Origin: Trueperaceae bacterium
GTDB lineage: Bacteria > Deinococcota > Deinococci > Deinococcales > Trueperaceae
Length of the DNA stretch: 16,843 nt
NCBI GenBank assembly: GCA_007130355.1
Contig: SLSQ01000272.1
Coordinates: 1 to 16,843 of the forward strand
Direction of reading: 5' to 3'
Shown: piece by piece, positions 15,283 to 16,843 of the stretch
Layout: every line of letters starts with the position of its first letter
Numbering within the stretch: position 1 is the stretch's first letter
The notes under the pieces: generated by a model
Seen by the model: the letters and a program-made list of their open reading frames with translations, nothing else
The model's database searches: none
Told to the model about the DNA's origin: nothing
Position numbers and translations under genes: made by a program

Positions 15283-15325
15283 CGAGCGCACCCCGCCGAA
15301 ACGGGAACGGCGGGGTGCGGGCTCG
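15283..15325 (-). terminator. Attenuator terminator hairpin (B:C) in the ilvB leader
   Basis: On the minus strand GCACCCCGCCG (15318-15308) pairs perfectly with CGGCGGGGTGC (15298-15288) around a 9-nt loop. CGAGC/GCTCG (15325-15321 with 15287-15283) extend it past a 2-nt bulge, giving 16 pairs. What follows is TATCGTC rather than a T-run. The next 67 nt are about 54% C and 22% G, a bias that could suit Rho. It lies about 80 nt before the ilvB ATG. Confidence 0.7.
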
Positions 15326-15365
15326 TCGGGATCCTCGTCGGTGGAGACTAGGCGAGCGCACCCCC
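15312..15365 (-). promoter_or_regulatory. Antiterminator pairing (A:B) of the ilvB attenuator
   Basis: Segment A, GGGGTGCGCTCG (15364-15353), is identical over 12 nt to part of segment C (15294-15283). A can therefore pair with B (15325-15312, CGAGC-CC-GCACCCC), which prevents the terminator. A also sits inside a third hairpin, CTAGG/CCTAG with GCAC/GTGC (15374-15348), that spans the leader peptide stop codon and would mask A when no ribosome is stalled. Three mutually exclusive folds result. These pairings are read from sequence; function is inferred from known ilv/trp attenuators. Confidence 0.65.
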
Positions 15366-15458
15366 GTGCCCTAGCCCTACGATCCGAATCCGTACGACCG
15401 ACTCGGTGGAGCGGTCGCGGAACGGGCGCGGGGCGGGGGCGTGCGCGTCAGCCTTCAC
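15348..15458 (-). CDS. Branched-chain amino acid leader peptide of the ilv operon attenuator
   Basis: This 36-codon frame begins GTG at 15458 and ends TAG at 15350-15348. Residues 21-29 read VVRIRIVGL (codons 15398-15372): six of nine are Val, Ile or Leu, and they include GTA (twice), ATT and CTA, A/T-ending codons otherwise scarce in these genes. A ribosome stalled on the Val/Ile codons would leave segment A free to form the antiterminator. A ribosome reaching the stop would cover A and let the terminator form. The start lies 8 nt after the predicted -10, so the message would be leaderless or nearly so, a mode known in Deinococcota; no ribosome site is visible. The first 20 residues (KADAHAPAPRPFRDRSTES) look unconstrained. 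The start is the weakest part of the call; the control codons and structures support each other. Confidence 0.7.
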   Translation of the reverse strand: MKADAHAPAPRPFRDRSTESVVRIRIVGLGHGGALA

Positions 15459-15466
15459 AGGGATCG

Positions 15467-15495
15467 ATCGTACCGGGTGCTAAGGTGCCTGTCAA
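15467..15495 (-). promoter_or_regulatory. Predicted promoter of the ilvB-ilvN-ilvC-leuA-cimA operon
   Basis: Minus-strand TTGACA (15495-15490, perfect) and TACGAT (15472-15467, 4 of 6) are 17 nt apart, the best promoter match in the window. Transcription from about 15460 gives a leader of about 255 nt before ilvB that contains the leader peptide and attenuator. Confidence 0.7.
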
Positions 15496-15541
15496 CGCGG
15501 CGTTCCCGCCCTCAGGCGCGTCGCCGTGCACGGTCGCCTCG

Positions 15542-15554
15542 AAAGGGGGTGGTC
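15542..15554 (+). promoter_or_regulatory. Unusually long Shine-Dalgarno sequence of the SpoVS-like gene
   Basis: AAAGGGGGTGGTC matches the complement of the common 16S 3' end (AAAGGAGGTGATC) at 11 of 13 positions, and both differences can form G-U pairs. Its GGGGG core ends 8 nt before ATC at 15558. The alternative GTG at 15549 lies inside this sequence and so is poorly placed to be served by it. Confidence 0.55.
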
Positions 15555-15887
15555 GACATCGAAGTCCTGCGCGTTTCCGGCACCTCCAAACCGAACGCCG
15601 TCGCCGGCGCCGTCGCGGCTCTGCTCCGTACCGAGGGTCGGGTCGAGCTCCAAGCGATCGGCCCCCAGGCGGTGAACCAGGCGGTCAAGGCGCTCGCGAT
15701 CGCTCGTGGCTACGTGCGCGAGGACGGCATCGATCTGATCATCGTCCCGTCGTTCGTCACCCTCGAGCTGCACGACCAGCAACGGACCGCCCTCCGCTTC
15801 CTCGCGCGCGCCACCGACGCCGCCACCGACGCCGACGCCGCCGACGCCTCGGCACCGAGCGTCTCATCGCTCGCTCAAGAATCCTGA
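15549..15887 (+). CDS. spoVS: SpoVS-family protein (stage V sporulation protein S-like)
   Basis: SpoVS proteins are small, Alba-like factors of about 86 residues found in sporulating Firmicutes and in non-sporulating Thermus/Deinococcus; their role outside sporulation is unclear, with nucleic-acid binding suggested. The family signature is plain: EVLRVSGTSKPNAVAGAVAALL, VELQAIGPQAVNQAVKALAIARGYV, then IDLIIVPSFVTLEL and RTALRF. A tail of about 25 residues rich in Ala and Asp extends beyond the usual end. The start is uncertain. The first conventional codon near the domain is GTG at 15549 (112 residues), used for these coordinates. Relatives begin M-E-x-L-x-V, and here the aligned codon is ATC at 15558 (109 residues), 8 nt after a very strong ribosome site. 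It is transcribed away from ilvB. A weak extended -10 (TGCTAAGGT, 15478-15486) could serve it. Confidence 0.9.
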   Translation: MVDIEVLRVSGTSKPNAVAGAVAALLRTEGRVELQAIGPQAVNQAVKALAIARGYVREDGIDLIIVPSFVTLELHDQQRTALRFLARATDAATDADAADASAPSVSSLAQES

Positions 15888-15890
15888 GTA

Positions 15891-15924
15891 CATTGTAGGC
15901 AATGCTCGATGCGGTAGCATCGAG
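15891..15924 (+). repeat. Two abutting tetraloop hairpins after the SpoVS-like gene
   Basis: CATTG-TAGG-CAATG (15891-15904) is followed with no gap by CTCGATGC-GGTA-GCATCGAG (15905-15924). Both stems are perfect (5 and 8 pairs). They begin 4 nt after the SpoVS stop. They could end that transcript, although there is no T-run, or serve as operators, since they overlap a possible promoter for the downstream peptidase. Confidence 0.55.
15893..15920 (+). promoter_or_regulatory. Possible promoter of the zinc peptidase gene
   Basis: TTGTAG (15893-15898) and TAGCAT (15915-15920) are 16 nt apart, with 4 of 6 matches each. The predicted start near 15927 leaves a leader of about 125 nt (to 16052) in which I see only the GAGGAGG site at 16033-16039. 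The match is moderate and lies within the paired hairpins. Confidence 0.35.
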
Positions 15925-16052
15925 GCGGACCCGGCCGACGTACGTGCGTCCCTGAGGCGCTCCGGCGTCGGTCGGCCGGCCGCGACCGAGACCCGGGCCC
16001 CAGGCCCGCACCGATCCCGCCACCGCTCGCACGAGGAGGAACCCGCACCCCC

Positions 16053-16718
16053 ATGCTCGCAATCTTCATCCTGATGATGGTCCTCACCTTCGGTGCGCAG
16101 ATGTACCTGCGCTCGACCTTCGGGACCTGGAGCAAGCGCCCCAACGCCTCCGGCATGACCGGCCGCGACGTGGCCGACGCGATCCTGCGCAAGCACGGCC
16201 TGAGCGCCGACGTCGCCATCGAACCGGTCAAGGGCCAGCTCACCGACCACTACGACCCGACGAAGAAGGTGGTCCGCCTCTCCGAACCGAACTACGGCCG
16301 CGCCAGCGTCGCCGCCATGGCGGTCGCCGCGCACGAGGTCGGCCACGCCCTCCAGCACGCGAACGCCTACGCGCCGCTGCAGTGGCGCTCCGCCCTGCTC
16401 CCCGTGGCGCAGATCGGCGGGAACTTCGGCCCGTACCTGGCGATCTTCGGGCTGATGCTCGGCTCGTTCGGACTGCTCCAGGCCGGAATCGTGCTGTTCG
16501 GGGCCGCCGTGATCTTCCAGCTCGTCACCCTGCCGATCGAGTACGACGCCTCGCGCCGCGCGCTGAACGAGATGCAGGAGCTCGGCATCGTGACCCAGAG
16601 CGACTCGGGCGGATCCCGCAGCGTCCTGAACGCCGCCGCCCTCACCTACGTGGCCGCCGCGGCCGGGAGCGTCATGTACCTGCTCTACTTCATCATGGCC
16701 GCCCGCGGGGGCGACTGA
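16053..16718 (+). CDS. YugP-like membrane zinc metallopeptidase (Zn_peptidase_2 family)
   Basis: The 221-residue protein matches the YugP-type family of predicted membrane-bound zinc peptidases, whose substrates are not known. It begins with a hydrophobic helix (LAIFILMMVLTFGAQMYL, residues 2-19), followed by a soluble stretch with SGMTGRDVADAILRKHGL, LTDHYDPTKKVVRLSE and the zinc motif HEVGHALQ (H94, E95, H98). The likely third metal ligand is E163 in PIEYDASRRAL, a conserved segment of the family. Further membrane helices lie at about 113-135, 138-160 and 194-216. The ATG is chosen because the helix starts there and GAGGAGG lies about 13 nt upstream, a slightly long gap. It is probably a single-gene unit, with two hairpins after it. 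Family assignment is confident; the physiological role is not known. Confidence 0.93.
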   Translation: MLAIFILMMVLTFGAQMYLRSTFGTWSKRPNASGMTGRDVADAILRKHGLSADVAIEPVKGQLTDHYDPTKKVVRLSEPNYGRASVAAMAVAAHEVGHALQHANAYAPLQWRSALLPVAQIGGNFGPYLAIFGLMLGSFGLLQAGIVLFGAAVIFQLVTLPIEYDASRRALNEMQELGIVTQSDSGGSRSVLNAAALTYVAAAAGSVMYLLYFIMAARGGD

Positions 16719-16740
16719 GGCCCCGGGATGCCTCGGACCG

Positions 16741-16757
16741 CGGCCGGGAGCCGGCCG
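16741..16757 (+). terminator. First hairpin downstream of the zinc peptidase
   Basis: CGGCCGG and CCGGCCG pair perfectly around a GAG loop, 22 nt beyond the stop. There is no T-run. Confidence 0.4.
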
Positions 16758-16792
16758 GCGGACCGCGCCACCGCACGTTCCCTCGCCGTTCG

Positions 16793-16826
16793 GACGACGC
16801 GCCGCGCCTCGCGCGGCGCGTTCGTC
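16793..16826 (+). terminator. Second, stronger hairpin near the window end
   Basis: CGCGCCGCGC (16798-16807) pairs perfectly with GCGCGGCGCG (16811-16820) around a CTC loop. GACGA/TCGTC extend the stem past one unpaired T. It is a likely transcription end, possibly acting in both directions. No T-tract follows, and no further gene is visible before the window ends. Confidence 0.5.
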
Positions 16827-16843
16827 ACGCACGAACTGTCCCG

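Noticed and set aside
15206..15361. A 52-residue N-terminal extension of IlvB
   Set aside because: It is Arg/Pro-rich, unlike any ThDP enzyme start, and its DNA is explained by the attenuator. The ATG at 15205 has an ideal ribosome site.
13685..15898. Plus-strand frame opposite ilvB running into the SpoVS region
   Set aside because: Antisense to ilvB and out of frame with the clear SpoVS domain.

Overview
The window is very GC-rich, with heavy G/C use at third codon positions and frequent GTG and TTG starts. Gene content (a SpoVS-family protein close to the Thermus/Deinococcus form, a citramalate-type CimA, a single-subunit YugP-like zinc peptidase) suggests a high-GC member of the Deinococcota, perhaps Truepera-like. 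That placement is an inference from family resemblance; there is no rRNA here to confirm it.

Layout, left to right. (1) murA (21-1334, minus) faces a small ribbon-helix-helix protein and a Ser/Thr kinase fused to a PQQ-type beta-propeller (1506-3568, plus). The two units diverge from a 171-bp region in which two promoters share one -35 segment (TTGTCAA). (2) A long inverted repeat at 3570-3616 separates the kinase from gltB (3620-8227, minus), the large subunit of glutamate synthase. gltB starts at TTG and has its own promoter. (3) Upstream of gltB lies a minus-strand branched-chain amino acid operon, ilvB-ilvN-ilvC-leuA-cimA (15205 down to 8528), joined by GTGA stop/start overlaps or short gaps. 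(4) Divergent from ilvB are a SpoVS-like gene (about 15549-15887, plus) and a YugP-like membrane zinc peptidase (16053-16718, plus), followed by two hairpins.

The most interesting element is the roughly 255-nt leader of ilvB. A consensus-like promoter (TTGACA-N17-TACGAT) is followed almost at once by a 36-codon reading frame whose middle reads VVRIRIVGL. It uses GTA, ATT and CTA codons. The frame ends inside a hairpin, and a 12-nt sequence (GGGGTGCGCTCG) occurs on both sides of a complementary segment. Antiterminator and terminator hairpins are therefore mutually exclusive. This is the architecture of ribosome-mediated transcription attenuation controlled by Val/Ile/Leu supply.

Together the minus-strand genes make the precursors of valine, leucine and isoleucine. 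IlvBN and IlvC handle the shared acetohydroxy-acid steps, LeuA commits to leucine, and CimA makes citramalate from pyruvate and acetyl-CoA for threonine-independent isoleucine synthesis. GltB supplies the glutamate used in the final transaminations. A second oddity is the SpoVS gene. Its family-consistent first codon is ATC, preceded at ideal distance by a 13-nt Shine-Dalgarno sequence.
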